Shown here: in pieces, positions 47,762-58,037 of the stretch
Layout of the letters: the number at the start of each line of letters is the position of its first letter
Position numbering within the stretch: the first letter of the stretch is position 1
Source: an uncultured Commensalibacter sp.
GTDB taxonomy: Bacteria; Pseudomonadota; Alphaproteobacteria; Acetobacterales; Acetobacteraceae
DNA length: 64,000 nucleotides
NCBI GenBank assembly: GCA_945266285.1
Contig: CALYOP010000001.1
Location: 186,001-250,000 of the forward strand
Direction: 5' to 3'
Notes under the pieces: model-generated
The model's input: the letters and a program-made list of their open reading frames with translations, nothing else
The model's database searches: none
What the model was told of the DNA's origin: nothing
Program-made: the position numbers and the translations under genes

Positions 47762-48316
47762 ATGTATCAGATATCTTCTTCTCTTTTACCTCAGATCCAA
47801 ATTGATCAAGTTACCGAATTTCAAAATGAAGACGATCTTCATGCACTTTGTGAAGCTTTGGATGCATATATATTGGGGGGTGGGTATTATAAATGGATTA
47901 AAAACCCGCCGCCTCGTCATTTGATGGAAAATTATCTACGCGGTGTCTTACTGGTTCCCGAAAAAATACTTTTCATTGCGCGTCTTGACGGAAATATTGT
48001 GGGTTCCTGTGAATTAAAGCTTCCCAGAAAAGAAAAAAATTCACCGCATATTGGTGCTTTTATTGACCTTTTTGGCATTGCTCCTTATGCACGCAATGTC
48101 GGTGTAGAAGCACTTATGCTTACCAAAGCAGAACAGACGATCACCCAAGCAGGCTATCCAATTGTCAATATCGTCATTGATGAAACCCAACAATTCAATT
48201 TCGATTTTTATTTACAAAAAGGTTACATCCATTGGGCAACGCACCCCTATTATCGTCGAATTGAAGGTCAGATTGTCAAAGGATTATTTTTATATAAATC
48301 CTTTTTAAATTCTTAA
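47762..48316 (+). CDS. GNAT-family N-acetyltransferase inserted in the his cluster
   Basis: 184 residues. The GNAT core is visible as FIARLDGNIVGSCELKL (beta 2-4) and FGIAPYARNVGVEALMLTKAE, which is the acetyl-CoA-binding motif A (here R-N-V-G-V rather than the consensus R-x-x-G-x-G/A). It sits 14 nt after hisH and 17 nt before hisA. Substrate unknown. A run of six G near 47875 keeps frame. Confidence 0.75.
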   Translation: MYQISSSLLPQIQIDQVTEFQNEDDLHALCEALDAYILGGGYYKWIKNPPPRHLMENYLRGVLLVPEKILFIARLDGNIVGSCELKLPRKEKNSPHIGAFIDLFGIAPYARNVGVEALMLTKAEQTITQAGYPIVNIVIDETQQFNFDFYLQKGYIHWATHPYYRRIEGQIVKGLFLYKSFLNS

Positions 48317-48333
48317 ATCTTTAAGGCCAGAAA

Positions 48334-49113
48334 GTGCAATTTATGGATCAAGTCTTATCCTTATCATGTCCACATCCTTTAACACTTTATCCAGCAATTG
48401 ATCTTAAGGGAGGACAATGTGTCCGCCTTAAGCAAGGGGAAATGGATCAGGCAACAATTTATTCTGATGATCCAGGAGCCCAAGCGCAAGCATGGAACGA
48501 TCAAGGATGCCAATGGTTACATGTTGTTGATCTCGATGGTGCATTCGCTAAACGCCCGGTAAATGTCGAGGCGGTTCAAGCAATTATTGCTAATTCAAAA
48601 GCACCTATTGAGCTTGGTGGCGGGATTCGTGATCTGCAATCAATCGAATTCTGGTTAAAACAAGGTATTAACCGCGTTATCCTTGGCAGCGTTGCTGTTA
48701 AAAATCCTGATTTAGTAAAAGAAGCCTGCAGGATATTTCCTAATCAAATCGTTGTAGGAATTGACGCCAGAAATGGCTTTGTCTCAACAGAAGGTTGGGC
48801 AGAAATTTCGGAAATGAAAGCGCTTGATCTTGCACAACGCCTTCAGGATACAGGGGTTACGGCAATTATCTTTACCGAAATTGAACGTGATGGGATGTTG
48901 CAAGGTTTGGATCTTGAACAAACAGCTCAATTGGCTCATCATCTATCTATTCCAGTGATTGCTAGCGGTGGGGTTGGTAATCTTGACCATCTGAAAGCCT
49001 TAAGAACAGTAGCTAATCATGAACCTGGAATTGAAGGGGTCATTGTTGGACGGGCACTTTATGACGGGCGTGTTCATATTGCTGAAGCATTAAAGGTTTT
49101 GAAAACATGCTAA
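48334..49113 (+). CDS. hisA: HisA, ProFAR isomerase
   Basis: Isomerises ProFAR to PRFAR. A TIM barrel made of two half-barrels: [14 protein letters not shown] near residue 19, then [14 protein letters not shown] near 90, and later [10 protein letters not shown] and ASGGVGNL near 208. The catalytic Asp pair is the one in AIDLKGG and in the EIERDG (Thr/Asp) loop. GTG at 48334 has AAGG 7 nt upstream; ATG 48343 is an alternative. Overlaps hisF by 7 nt. Confidence 0.95.
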   Translation: MQFMDQVLSLSCPHPLTLYPAIDLKGGQCVRLKQGEMDQATIYSDDPGAQAQAWNDQGCQWLHVVDLDGAFAKRPVNVEAVQAIIANSKAPIELGGGIRDLQSIEFWLKQGINRVILGSVAVKNPDLVKEACRIFPNQIVVGIDARNGFVSTEGWAEISEMKALDLAQRLQDTGVTAIIFTEIERDGMLQGLDLEQTAQLAHHLSIPVIASGGVGNLDHLKALRTVANHEPGIEGVIVGRALYDGRVHIAEALKVLKTC

Positions 49114-49868
49114 AACTTCGTGTTATTCCATGCTTGGATGTCAAAGATGGCAAAGTGGTCAAAGGGGTGAACTTTGTTTCCCTCCGAGAAGCAGGCGATC
49201 CCGTTGAGCAAGCCGCTATCTATGATGCAGCTGGTGCAGATGAATTAACTTTTCTTGACATTACGGCCAGTCACGAAAACCGAAATACAATTTTAGATGT
49301 CGTTAACCGTACTGCTGAAAAAATTTTCCTTCCTCTTACGGTCGGTGGCGGCGTAAGAACGGTTAATGATATGCGTACCCTTTTATTAGCGGGTGCCGAT
49401 AAATGCGCTATTAATTCAGCTGCAGTTCATCGTCCTGAACTTATTAACGAAGGGGCTGAGAAATTTGGCAGCCAATGCATTGTCGTTGCCGTTGATGCCC
49501 GTTCTGATGGTAAAAATTCGTGGGAAGTTTATACACATGGCGGGCGCAAACCCACCGGCATCAATGTTATTGATTGGTGTAAACAAATTGCTGAACGGGG
49601 TGCTGGTGAAATTTTATTAACCAGTATGGATCGGGATGGTACTGGCAAGGGTTTTGATCTCGAATTATTAAAAACCGTTTGCACATCGGTCCGTATACCC
49701 GTTATTGCTTCAGGAGGCGTTGGAGAACTTCATCATTTTGTTGAAGGTGCCAAAGCCGGTGCTACGGGTCTTTTGGCCGCTAGCGTATTTCATTTTGGGC
49801 AATTCAGTATCGCACAAGTTAAACAAGCTTTGGCCGATGCTCATGTTCCAGTTCGGCTTAATATTTAA
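49107..49868 (+). CDS. hisF: Imidazole glycerol phosphate synthase, cyclase subunit
   Basis: Cyclises PRFAR with ammonia from HisH. Catalytic Asp in IPCLDVKDG (residue 11) and DRDGTG near 176; [13 protein letters not shown] near 78; [14 protein letters not shown] near 197. 253 residues, normal. Overlaps hisA by 7 nt, and is 20 nt upstream of hisE. Confidence 0.97.
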   Translation: MLKLRVIPCLDVKDGKVVKGVNFVSLREAGDPVEQAAIYDAAGADELTFLDITASHENRNTILDVVNRTAEKIFLPLTVGGGVRTVNDMRTLLLAGADKCAINSAAVHRPELINEGAEKFGSQCIVVAVDARSDGKNSWEVYTHGGRKPTGINVIDWCKQIAERGAGEILLTSMDRDGTGKGFDLELLKTVCTSVRIPVIASGGVGELHHFVEGAKAGATGLLAASVFHFGQFSIAQVKQALADAHVPVRLNI

Positions 49869-49888
49869 ATATTTGTAGGAATTTTTCG

Positions 49889-50290
49889 ATGGCAAAAGGT
49901 GAGAAAAAAATTAAAAAACCAATATTAGTTTCACCTCGGGATGCTAAACTGAAAAAAACAGATATGCATGTCCTGGACCGGCTTTTTAAAATTGTTATGT
50001 CGCGTCGAGATGCCGACCCACGAATCAGCCATTCAGCCCGTTTATTGACAAAAGGGCGCAATAAAGTTGCTCAAAAATTTGGTGAAGAAGCCGTTGAATG
50101 CTTGATTGAAGCCGTGGCCGGCAACAAAAAAGCATTAATCAGCGAAAGTGCAGATGTTTTGTATCACTTGATTGTTGTATGGGTCGACGCAGGTATAACA
50201 CCCGATGATATCTGGTCTGAACTACACCGTCGGGAAGGTACGAGTGGTATTGAAGAAAAAGCTTCACGTCCTGTTGACCCCTTAGATTAA
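49889..50290 (+). CDS. hisE: Phosphoribosyl-ATP pyrophosphatase
   Basis: Second step of histidine synthesis. The MazG-like all-alpha core has the acidic motif [14 protein letters not shown] with ESADVLYHL further on. The protein is 133 residues, with a Lys-rich N-terminal extension of about 25 residues ([12 protein letters not shown]) before the core. hisI (the cyclohydrolase) is not fused to it and not in the window. hinT follows after 20 nt. Confidence 0.93.
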   Translation: MAKGEKKIKKPILVSPRDAKLKKTDMHVLDRLFKIVMSRRDADPRISHSARLLTKGRNKVAQKFGEEAVECLIEAVAGNKKALISESADVLYHLIVVWVDAGITPDDIWSELHRREGTSGIEEKASRPVDPLD

Positions 50291-50310
50291 TCTGTGAAAA
50301 GGAAAAACAT

Positions 50311-50679
50311 ATGTCTGCTTCGAAAACAACCTATGATCCAAATAATATTTTTGCCAAAATTCTTCGTGGAGAAATTCCTTGTAAGAAAGTCTATGAAGAT
50401 GATTTTGTCTTAGCCTTTTATGATATCGTTCCCATAAGCCCTGTACATGTCCTCGTTATCCCTAAAAACCCTTATGTTTCCTTTGCTGATTTTACAGCGA
50501 ATGCAAAACCAGAAGAAATAGCTTGTTTTATGAAAGCAGTTGGAAAAATTGCCAAGGATCTAGGAATAGAAGAAGATGGCTATCGTCTTGTTACAAATAT
50601 TGGAAAAAATTCTGGACAGGAAGTTCCACATTTTCACGTACATATTCTAGGCGGTAGGCAATTCGGACCTCTTGGCTAA
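50311..50679 (+). CDS. hinT: HIT-family nucleotide hydrolase (HinT)
   Basis: 122 residues. The histidine-triad HFHVHILGG (residues ~109-117) is complete, and the first half carries IFAKILRGEIPCKKVYEDD. HinT enzymes hydrolyse nucleoside phosphoramidates such as acyl-AMP from lysyl-tRNA synthetase. The order hisE-hinT is conserved in Alphaproteobacteria. Confidence 0.93.
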   Translation: MSASKTTYDPNNIFAKILRGEIPCKKVYEDDFVLAFYDIVPISPVHVLVIPKNPYVSFADFTANAKPEEIACFMKAVGKIAKDLGIEEDGYRLVTNIGKNSGQEVPHFHVHILGGRQFGPLG

Positions 50680-50698
50680 ATCAGAACATAAATATGCC

Positions 50699-51373
50699 AT
50701 GAAAAATACTTTGCCATCGAAACCTGTAAAGAAGATGACTTTGCAAGAAGTTCGTAATTTTATCGAAATGCTTGCAAAAGAAAATCCTAATGCAGCCACG
50801 GAACTGGTTTTCCAATCGCCTTATACTTTACTAGTCGCCGTTGTGTTATCAGCGCAAGCAACGGATGTTTCGGTCAATAAAGCAACAGCCAAATTATACA
50901 AAGTTGCTTCTACTCCGCAGCAAATGGTTGCATTGGGAGAAGAAAAACTTGCCGATTACGTCCGCACCATAGGTTTATGGAAAGCCAAATCGCGCAATAT
51001 TATTTTATTATCTCAAAAACTAATCGACGAATATAATGGCGAAGTACCTCAAGAACGAAAAGCTTTAGAATCCTTACCAGGTGTTGGCCGGAAAACGGCG
51101 AATGTCGTTTTAAACGTGGCTTTTGGACAAGATACGATGGCTGTTGATACGCATATTTTTCGTATTGGCAACCGTACCGGTTTAGCTCTTGGGAAAAACA
51201 CGCTTGAAGTTGAAGAACAATTAGTCAAACGTATCCCTAAAGAACTTTTAAGACCTTCGCATCATTGGCTTATTTTACATGGCCGTTACATTTGTAAAGC
51301 AAGGAAACCAGAATGCTGGCATTGTCTTGCGGTGCAACCTTGTCATTATCCTGATAAGAATCTCGTTGTTTAA
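50699..51373 (+). CDS. nth: Endonuclease III
   Basis: Base-excision repair glycosylase/AP lyase for oxidised pyrimidines. The helix-hairpin-helix LPGVGRKTANVV carries the catalytic Lys and VDTHIFRIGNR the catalytic Asp. The [4Fe-4S] ligands are C-x6-C-x2-C-x5-C near the end (CKARKPEC, WHC, LAVQPC). Start at ATG 50699, 224 residues; the frame is open to a TTG at 50672 that overlaps hinT. The 254-nt gap to the next gene shows only an AT-rich region with a terminator-like hairpin. Confidence 0.95.
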   Translation: MKNTLPSKPVKKMTLQEVRNFIEMLAKENPNAATELVFQSPYTLLVAVVLSAQATDVSVNKATAKLYKVASTPQQMVALGEEKLADYVRTIGLWKAKSRNIILLSQKLIDEYNGEVPQERKALESLPGVGRKTANVVLNVAFGQDTMAVDTHIFRIGNRTGLALGKNTLEVEEQLVKRIPKELLRPSHHWLILHGRYICKARKPECWHCLAVQPCHYPDKNLVV

Positions 51374-51566
51374 ACAGATCTGCCGAACCATTTATATTTT
51401 AATAAAATATAACATTTTGAATAGTTTAAAACTTATCGATTTTTGCTTACACCCTTTTCTTTATAATTTAGACGAATAACCTGATCAAAAAGCTATATTA
51501 TTTATGTAATAAATAACTCTTTAATACCATTTTTATCAAAAATTTTTGCTAATTGTTTTATTAAAC

Positions 51567-51618
51567 ACCTAATTTTACCTTTTTATAAAAAACGCATGTT
51601 TTTAAAGTAAAATTAGGT
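51567..51618 (-). terminator. Long hairpin after the LprI-like pseudogene
   Basis: A 12-bp perfect stem (51567-51578 with 51607-51618) with a 28-nt loop that contains a second A/T-rich hairpin. It lies 9 nt past the minus-strand stop. There is no clear T-run after it, so termination is a guess. Confidence 0.35.
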
Positions 51619-51627
51619 CAGTAACTA

Positions 51628-52015
51628 TTATTGAACTCTGGATAACAGTTCTTTATCACAACCTGAACTTTGGCATTCTCTTTCCACAGCTTTTAATAAA
51701 GAAACCCTTGTCTCCATTTTTTCATTCACACAGCTTACTGCAACAAGTCCGTTCCTTGAACAATCTTTGTCCCGTTCTCTAATCCATTCAATCTGCGTAT
51801 GTTTTAACTGTTTTTTTTGATCAGCAAGCATTCAAAACTTTTAGCGTTTTTCCATATTGGTTATTAATTTCTTTATCTAATTGAACCATTTTTAATGCTG
51901 CACAATAAGTTTCATCATATGGCGTAATAGGTTTGCTACAACTCATAGAAAAAGCTGATGGAATTACTGAAAATTGTGCTAATAATCCTGTAATTATAAG
52001 AATATTTTTTATCAT
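51628..52015 (-). pseudogene. LprI/DUF1311-like secreted protein, frameshifted
   Basis: Two overlapping reading frames together make one LprI-type protein (PF07007). The first (52015-51821) has a signal peptide (IPSAFS) and the family start LDKEINNQYGKTL. The second, which begins at 51831, has KQLKHTQIEWIRERDKDC, the second half of the family core, plus a Cys-rich tail. The first frame stops at 51821-51823 and the second is closed by a stop at 51832-51834, so a single shift must lie within about 51821-51834. It is a one-base insertion or a two-base deletion, or a sequencing error. LprI-type proteins inhibit host lysozyme or act in the envelope. Confidence 0.6.
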
Positions 52016-52181
52016 AGCATCTTTCCTTTTATATTTTTATTATTAAATTTTAATGGAAATTTGCTTATCTTCCTTATTAACACTTTGCAATAAATAATTA
52101 TCAGATAATAATCGCTTATTTCATTTTACAAGTTGTTATTGCTATCAAATATTCATTCAACTTCATTAAATTCAAAATATT

Positions 52182-54206
52182 TCATTCTGATGGGGCTAAA
52201 GGCAAATTCGGTCTACCTTTTTCTATAGGTTCCATAACCCATAATCGCTGTCCTCGATATTCGAGATCACTTGTTATTTTCATCTTTTCCCAATAGATAA
52301 GATGCGCTCCTTCTATAGCGTTAAGTTGCTTATTTATTACTGGTATTCCCTTACAAGTTTTTTGAGACCACAGAAAAGAAAGTTCCAACTTTATATTTTT
52401 ACATAAAGCAGAACGATCCATATTTTTAGGTAATGGTGCACGAATAATTAGAATATGCTGTCGTGGAAATTGGCAATATTCTTTAGCGCAATTTGCTTGT
52501 GATGAAATTAAATGATCAGATAAGATTTCTACAGATTGAACATTCAGATAATTTTGCCATTGCTGTAAAATTATCTGATTACATGTTCCCTGACAAGCCA
52601 CCCATAATTTACGATTCGATTGTAATCCTATCATACGACCATCTGCCGATATGATTCCATCTGGTCCAGCAACCAATCTTGGTATTAAAATTCCAATTCC
52701 TATGATTAAACCACCGATCCAACGCAGCTTGGTTTGCCACAAACATAAAATACAAAGTCCTAAAAAATAGAAAACTAAAGTCCATCCAGGCATAGCAATA
52801 ATTTTTAAAGAAGCTAATGGCCATTGTGCAATTTGGTGTGCCAAGAAAACAAGAATATCGATTCCACAACCCATTAATTTTAAAGAAAAAAATGCCAAGC
52901 CAAATGGCATTAACAATAATGATGCTAAACCTAAAGGTAAAACCCAAAAGGTTGTTAAAGGAACGGCTATTAAATTAGCCAGAATAAAATAAGGTTCAAT
53001 TTCGTAGAAATGCGCCATGACAACAGGCATAACGGCCAAACCAGCCACGAGACTGACCAAGCCACTTCCACCAATATGTCTAAGCAATAGACCTTTCCAG
53101 CTTGGCAAATCATTATGATAAGAAAAAAATTTCTGATAAAGCTGCTGATATCCTGCAATCAGCCCCATAACTGCCGCCATAGACATTTGAAATGAAACAT
53201 TCATGACATTAGCGGGCGAAATAATTAAAAGACACAACGCCGCCAACATAAGATTATGCATCGAAAAGGCTTGTCTTTGAAAAAGCAAGGCCAGAATAAT
53301 TAACAGGGCCATCAATAAACTACGTAAAGCAGGAAGATGCGTTCCAGTTAAAACAACATATCCAATTCCTGCTGATAATCCCAAAACAAGCGATATCGAT
53401 TTAACAGGCCAATACAAAGCAATATATTCACTATGCAATAAGCTCCAACGCGTTACAAAAATAACGCATCCCATAACAATGCCCAGATGTAAGCCTGCTA
53501 TTGCTAATAAATGTGCCAAGCCCGAAGCTGCAAAATCGTGCCGTGTATTATTAGATAATTGACTTCCAATCCCAGTTAACAAAATTTGGGCAATAGCACC
53601 CGAATCTGATGGTAAAACTTCACGAATACGATGGGCTATCAATTCACGTAAATTTTGTAGCGATTTTTTTTGTTGGATTTGTATTCGTTGAATCGGCGAT
53701 AATGCATAGCCATACCCCCCTATTCCTGAAAACCAGCTATGAAATTGCATGTCATATGCGCCTGACAAAGCTGGTAGCGGTGGTAAATAAAGCATAGTCT
53801 TTATCTGGATTTTATCACCACTATGAATTGATTGAAAATCCGTATCTTTTAACGTTACTCGCAATAATCGTGGCCAAGATCTTTCATCACTTTCTGGCGG
53901 TATCATAAAATTTATATTTGCCAAAGTAATACGACGCTTAGACGAAGGCAGAATTTCAACCTGTTGTACAATACCTTGAATAATTGTTGCACGGCGTGGC
54001 AACTGATAAAATGGTGGTTGATGATGAGTTTGAATATAAGCAATAAAAATCCCACTAAAAACCAGTAAAATTGCCCATATCACTCTATAAATTATAATGC
54101 GTTCAGGAAAATAAAAATGAACGATAAAAACAAGACTTATTGTAAGAATAAGTGGTAAAAACACCCATAAAAAAGTCGGTTCTTGTGGAATGACAAAGTA
54201 AAGCAA
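52182..54206 (-). CDS. comEC: ComEC/Rec2 DNA-uptake channel, N-terminus uncertain
   Basis: Inner-membrane channel for transforming DNA. 674 residues from TTG 54206: DUF4131-type N-terminal part, then the competence domain with GLAHLLAIAGLHLGIVMG near 230 and many helices, and a C-terminal soluble part like that of alphaproteobacterial ComEC, without a metallo-beta-lactamase core. The frame is open upstream to a stop at 54450-54452, and it encodes family-like sequence (LDHVKLWLPVGLAIG). However, no ATG, GTG or TTG occurs upstream of 54206. The real start may be an unusual codon, or a frameshift near the 5' end may have removed it. It is divergent from gltX. Confidence 0.8.
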   Translation of the reverse strand: MLYFVIPQEPTFLWVFLPLILTISLVFIVHFYFPERIIIYRVIWAILLVFSGIFIAYIQTHHQPPFYQLPRRATIIQGIVQQVEILPSSKRRITLANINFMIPPESDERSWPRLLRVTLKDTDFQSIHSGDKIQIKTMLYLPPLPALSGAYDMQFHSWFSGIGGYGYALSPIQRIQIQQKKSLQNLRELIAHRIREVLPSDSGAIAQILLTGIGSQLSNNTRHDFAASGLAHLLAIAGLHLGIVMGCVIFVTRWSLLHSEYIALYWPVKSISLVLGLSAGIGYVVLTGTHLPALRSLLMALLIILALLFQRQAFSMHNLMLAALCLLIISPANVMNVSFQMSMAAVMGLIAGYQQLYQKFFSYHNDLPSWKGLLLRHIGGSGLVSLVAGLAVMPVVMAHFYEIEPYFILANLIAVPLTTFWVLPLGLASLLLMPFGLAFFSLKLMGCGIDILVFLAHQIAQWPLASLKIIAMPGWTLVFYFLGLCILCLWQTKLRWIGGLIIGIGILIPRLVAGPDGIISADGRMIGLQSNRKLWVACQGTCNQIILQQWQNYLNVQSVEILSDHLISSQANCAKEYCQFPRQHILIIRAPLPKNMDRSALCKNIKLELSFLWSQKTCKGIPVINKQLNAIEGAHLIYWEKMKITSDLEYRGQRLWVMEPIEKGRPNLPLAPSE

Positions 54207-54410
54207 ACACCCTATCGCTAAACCGACTGGTAACCAAAGCTTTACGTGATCTAATTCCGTGATAAAATCCTGTTTGATTTTACCGAATAATTTTCGGATT
54301 ATCCGCCTAACTCCAATAGGGTTTCTTTTGCTTAAAGCATCGTGCTCATTATTTGATAAATGATATAACTTCTGATTAGAAGTTTGAATCTGCGTATAAG
54401 AAAGACGCTT

Positions 54411-55814
54411 ATGACAGTTCGTACCCGTTTCGCTCCTAGTCCCACTGGCTTATTACATATTGGCAATGCCAGAGCGGCACTTTTTAACTATCTTTATGCC
54501 AAACATCATAATGGTGAATTCCTTTTGCGTATCGAAGATACGGATAAGGAACGTTCTACACAACAGGCTGTAGACGTCATTTTTGATGGTTTAGAATGGA
54601 TGGGAATAACCCCAGATCAGCCTCCTGTTTTTCAGTCGACACGGATCAAACGTCATCAAGAAGTTGCTTTATATCTATTGGAAACAGGTAAAGCTTATAA
54701 ATGTTTCTGCACTCCAGAAGAATTGGCCGAAATGCGCGCCAAAGCTCAAACAGAAGGCAAGCCACCCCGTTATAATGGTTATTGGCGAGATCGCGACCCT
54801 TCCGAAGCTCCTGCGGGGGCACCTTATACCATCAGAATCAAAGCACCACGTGAAGGAAAAACCGTTATTCACGATTTAGTACAAGGTGAAGTAACGGTCT
54901 CCAATATTGAATTGGATGATATGATCATACTCAGAGCTGATGGAACACCCACTTATCAGCATGCTGTAGTCTGCGATGACCATGATATGGAAATTACCCA
55001 TGTAATGCGCGGGGATGATCATTTAACCAATACGTTTCGGCAATTGATGATTTACCGGGCAATGGGATGGGAACCACCACATTTTGCACATTTACCTTTA
55101 ATTCATGGTCCCGATGGTGCCAAATTATCCAAACGTCATGGTGCAAGTTCGGTTGTTGAATTTCGAGATGAAGGTTTTCTTCCTGAAGCTTTGTGCAATT
55201 ACTTACTTCGACTCGGATGGGGACATGGAAATGATGAAGTTTTAAGTCGCGAAGAACAAATTAAACTTTTTGATCTTGATGGTGTGGGACGTTCTCCTTC
55301 TCGGATGGATTATACCAAGTTAACCCATCTTAATGGAGTATGGATGCGTCAAGCAGATGACCAACGTCTGACAAAAGAAGTGGTTGATCGGTTATCTCAA
55401 CGTTCCGATCTCAATTTGGACAAAGAACATCAAGACCGTATTTTACACCTTATGCCGGGACTTAAAGAACGTGCAAAAACACTTGTTGAATTAGCCGATA
55501 GTGCAGCATTCCTATGTAATTCTATTCCTTTGCAATTTACGGAAAAAGCACAAAAATTATTAAATAATGACAATATTGCTATGTTAAAAAAGCTGTCATC
55601 ACGATTAACCGAGCTTCCGGATTTTACGCCAAAAGCAATTAATAATTTATTACACCAATTCGCAGAAAGTGAATCACTTAAACTTGGAAAAATCGCACAA
55701 CCGCTTCGGGCTGCTATAACAGGAAGTACGATGTCTCCTGGTATTGATGAAACGGCTGCAACCTTAGGTAAAAAAGAAGTGCTAGCCAGATTAGGAGCTA
55801 TAACTCATGGATGA
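54411..55814 (+). CDS. gltX: Glutamyl-tRNA synthetase (GltX1)
   Basis: 467 residues from ATG 54411. HIGH motif [15 protein letters not shown] near residue 10; KLSKR motif [12 protein letters not shown] near 243; [10 protein letters not shown] near 39. The anticodon-binding C-terminal domain is complete. It heads a run gltX-pyrB-pyrC'-plsY-dprA with overlapping junctions, including an 8-nt overlap with pyrB. A divergent paralogue lies at 28209-29543. No GlnRS is in the window, consistent with the indirect GatCAB route for Gln-tRNA. Confidence 0.95.
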   Translation: MTVRTRFAPSPTGLLHIGNARAALFNYLYAKHHNGEFLLRIEDTDKERSTQQAVDVIFDGLEWMGITPDQPPVFQSTRIKRHQEVALYLLETGKAYKCFCTPEELAEMRAKAQTEGKPPRYNGYWRDRDPSEAPAGAPYTIRIKAPREGKTVIHDLVQGEVTVSNIELDDMIILRADGTPTYQHAVVCDDHDMEITHVMRGDDHLTNTFRQLMIYRAMGWEPPHFAHLPLIHGPDGAKLSKRHGASSVVEFRDEGFLPEALCNYLLRLGWGHGNDEVLSREEQIKLFDLDGVGRSPSRMDYTKLTHLNGVWMRQADDQRLTKEVVDRLSQRSDLNLDKEHQDRILHLMPGLKERAKTLVELADSAAFLCNSIPLQFTEKAQKLLNNDNIAMLKKLSSRLTELPDFTPKAINNLLHQFAESESLKLGKIAQPLRAAITGSTMSPGIDETAATLGKKEVLARLGAITHG

Positions 55815-56748
55815 TCCTTTTGGACAACATCTGCTTGGCATCGAAGGACTTTCGCCAGAATTGATTACGATATTACTGGATCAAGCCGAAAAATATGCCT
55901 TGCTTAATCGTACCCGCAAAACGCCACGCACATTACTTAAGGGAAGAACGCTTATCACACTGTTTTTTGAAAACAGTACGCGCACCCGAACTTCTTTTGA
56001 GGCAGCAGGAAAACGATTAGGCGCGGATGTTATCAATATGTCTGTTTCCAGTTCTTCCGTCAGCAAAGGTGAAACTTTGCTGGATACAGCCTATACACTC
56101 AATGCTATGCGGGCTGATTTATTGGTTATTCGGCATTTCCATTCGGGGGCCCCTGCACTTCTGGCTCAAAAAGTGGAAGCAAGTGTAATTAATGCTGGTG
56201 ATGGAACCCATGAACATCCAACGCAAGCTTTATTAGATGCTTTAACAATACGGCGTCATTTCGGTTATTTCGAAGGACTTACCGTTGCGATCTGCGGTGA
56301 TATTCTTCATAGCCGCGTTGCAAGATCGAATATTATGCTTTTATCTTCTATGGGATGCCGCGTTCGTATTGTTGGACCACCAACATTGGTGCCACTTTCT
56401 ATTAAAAAACTCGGCGTTGATAGCATCCATTACTCAATGGATGAGGGTATCAAAAATGTTGATGTCATTATGATGTTACGATTACAACGCGAACGGATGC
56501 AAGCAGGTCTTATTCCCAGCACACGGGAATATTTCCGCTTTTTTGGTCTGGATCGCAGACGCTTGAATTTAGCAAAACCTGAAGCAATCGTAATGCATCC
56601 TGGCCCATTAAATCGCGGTGTTGAAATTGATAGCCAAGTTGCAGATGATCCAATTCAAAGTGTCATTCAAGAACAAGTAGAAATGGGTGTTGCCGTACGC
56701 ATGGCCGTTCTCGAAAAATTTTCCCATATAAAGGAGCATCACCCATGA
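55807..56748 (+). CDS. pyrB: Aspartate carbamoyltransferase catalytic chain
   Basis: Second step of pyrimidine synthesis. Carbamoyl-phosphate motif [19 protein letters not shown] near residue 55, the 80s-loop [11 protein letters not shown] near 84, [12 protein letters not shown] near 137, and the aspartate-binding [10 protein letters not shown] near 219 and [11 protein letters not shown] near 258. 313 residues. It starts within gltX (8-nt overlap) and overlaps the next gene by ATGA. In bacteria with an inactive PyrC' the catalytic chain forms a complex with it. Confidence 0.96.
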   Translation: MDDPFGQHLLGIEGLSPELITILLDQAEKYALLNRTRKTPRTLLKGRTLITLFFENSTRTRTSFEAAGKRLGADVINMSVSSSSVSKGETLLDTAYTLNAMRADLLVIRHFHSGAPALLAQKVEASVINAGDGTHEHPTQALLDALTIRRHFGYFEGLTVAICGDILHSRVARSNIMLLSSMGCRVRIVGPPTLVPLSIKKLGVDSIHYSMDEGIKNVDVIMMLRLQRERMQAGLIPSTREYFRFFGLDRRRLNLAKPEAIVMHPGPLNRGVEIDSQVADDPIQSVIQEQVEMGVAVRMAVLEKFSHIKEHHP

Positions 56749-58037
56749 AGCCCTTATTATTTACTAATGCTCGTTTAATTGATCCTAAATCCAAGCTTGA
56801 TCAACTTGGAAGACTCTTAGTTAAACAGGGGAAAATTGCTGCAATTTATCTATCAGAGACCGAAAAAGCCCCCGATGATGTTGAAATAATTGATTGTCAT
56901 GGCGCAGTTTTATGTCCTGGCTTGGTCGATATGCGTGTTTCTGTTGGAGAACCCGGTTTTGAATATCGAGAAACCATAGCAACCGCCGCCGAAGCAGCCG
57001 CAACAGGCGGAATAACAACAATGGCTATTCTTCCAAATAGTCGGCCTGCAATTGATAACCCTGCATTAGTCAGTTTAATGCGTTCAAAGGGTGAAGAAAC
57101 AGGTTCAATCGCTATTTTACCTTATGGTGCTTTGACGGTTGGATGTGACGGTAAAGAAATGGCTGAAATCGGCCTTCTCCACGAAGCCGGTGCTATTGCT
57201 TTTACTGACGGTATCAAAGCTTTGGCCGACACTCGTTTAATGATGCAGGTTCTTGCCTATACGCATGGTTTTAATGGTCTGGTTGTTCAACATCCCGAAG
57301 ATCCATCACTGGCTGGTCGTGGAAGTGCTACTCGCGGTGAATTAGCTACAATATTAGGCTTACCCTCTATTCCTGCAGCAGCCGAAGCGATTATGATTGC
57401 TCGTGATTTGCGATTAGCGGAGTTAACGGGTTGCCGACTTCATTTTGGACATGTATCCACTGGAGAAGGTCTGGAACTCATACGTAAAGCGAAACAACGT
57501 GGTCTTCCTATTAGCTGTGACACTGCGCCTACTTATTTTGATTTAAATGAAACGGCTATTGGTGATTTTAGAACCTATGCAAAATTGTCACCTCCTTTGC
57601 GTTGTGAAGAAGATCGTTTGGCTGTTTGTGAAGCATTGGCAGATGGAACCATTGATGCAATTGCTTCTGATCACATGCCCCGAGATGTTGATGACAAACG
57701 ACTTCCTTTTGCTGAAGCAGCAGCAGGAGGCACCGGTCTACTGACCTTGTTAAGTGTTACATTGATTCGTGTCAAAGAAGGGACTTTGCCTTTGATTGAT
57801 GCGTTAGCTTTGTTAACATCCCGTCCAGCACAACTTTTAGGTCAGAAAAGCGGAAATCTCGATATTGGTTCTGAAGCCGATTTATGTCTTTTCCATCCTG
57901 ATCAAACATGGCGTGTTGAAGCTGGGAACCTTCCTGGTCGTGCACAAAATACCCCTTTTGATAATCGTGTTTTGCCCGGTGTTGTTTTAGGGACATGGAA
58001 AAAAGGTCGGCAAGTTTATAAAAGGGTTGCATCGTGA
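56745..58037 (+). CDS. pyrC': Dihydroorotase-like protein lacking metal ligands (PyrC')
   Basis: 430 residues of the amidohydrolase fold, clearly related to type I dihydroorotase ([29 protein letters not shown]). The active-site H-x-H of the first strand is missing: the sequence reads [14 protein letters not shown] where active enzymes have a D-x-H-x-H. The other expected ligands are only partly kept. It is therefore probably the non-catalytic PyrC' that assembles with ATCase, as known in Pseudomonas. A true dihydroorotase would have to be encoded elsewhere. ATG overlaps the pyrB stop. Confidence 0.85.
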   Translation: MKPLLFTNARLIDPKSKLDQLGRLLVKQGKIAAIYLSETEKAPDDVEIIDCHGAVLCPGLVDMRVSVGEPGFEYRETIATAAEAAATGGITTMAILPNSRPAIDNPALVSLMRSKGEETGSIAILPYGALTVGCDGKEMAEIGLLHEAGAIAFTDGIKALADTRLMMQVLAYTHGFNGLVVQHPEDPSLAGRGSATRGELATILGLPSIPAAAEAIMIARDLRLAELTGCRLHFGHVSTGEGLELIRKAKQRGLPISCDTAPTYFDLNETAIGDFRTYAKLSPPLRCEEDRLAVCEALADGTIDAIASDHMPRDVDDKRLPFAEAAAGGTGLLTLLSVTLIRVKEGTLPLIDALALLTSRPAQLLGQKSGNLDIGSEADLCLFHPDQTWRVEAGNLPGRAQNTPFDNRVLPGVVLGTWKKGRQVYKRVAS

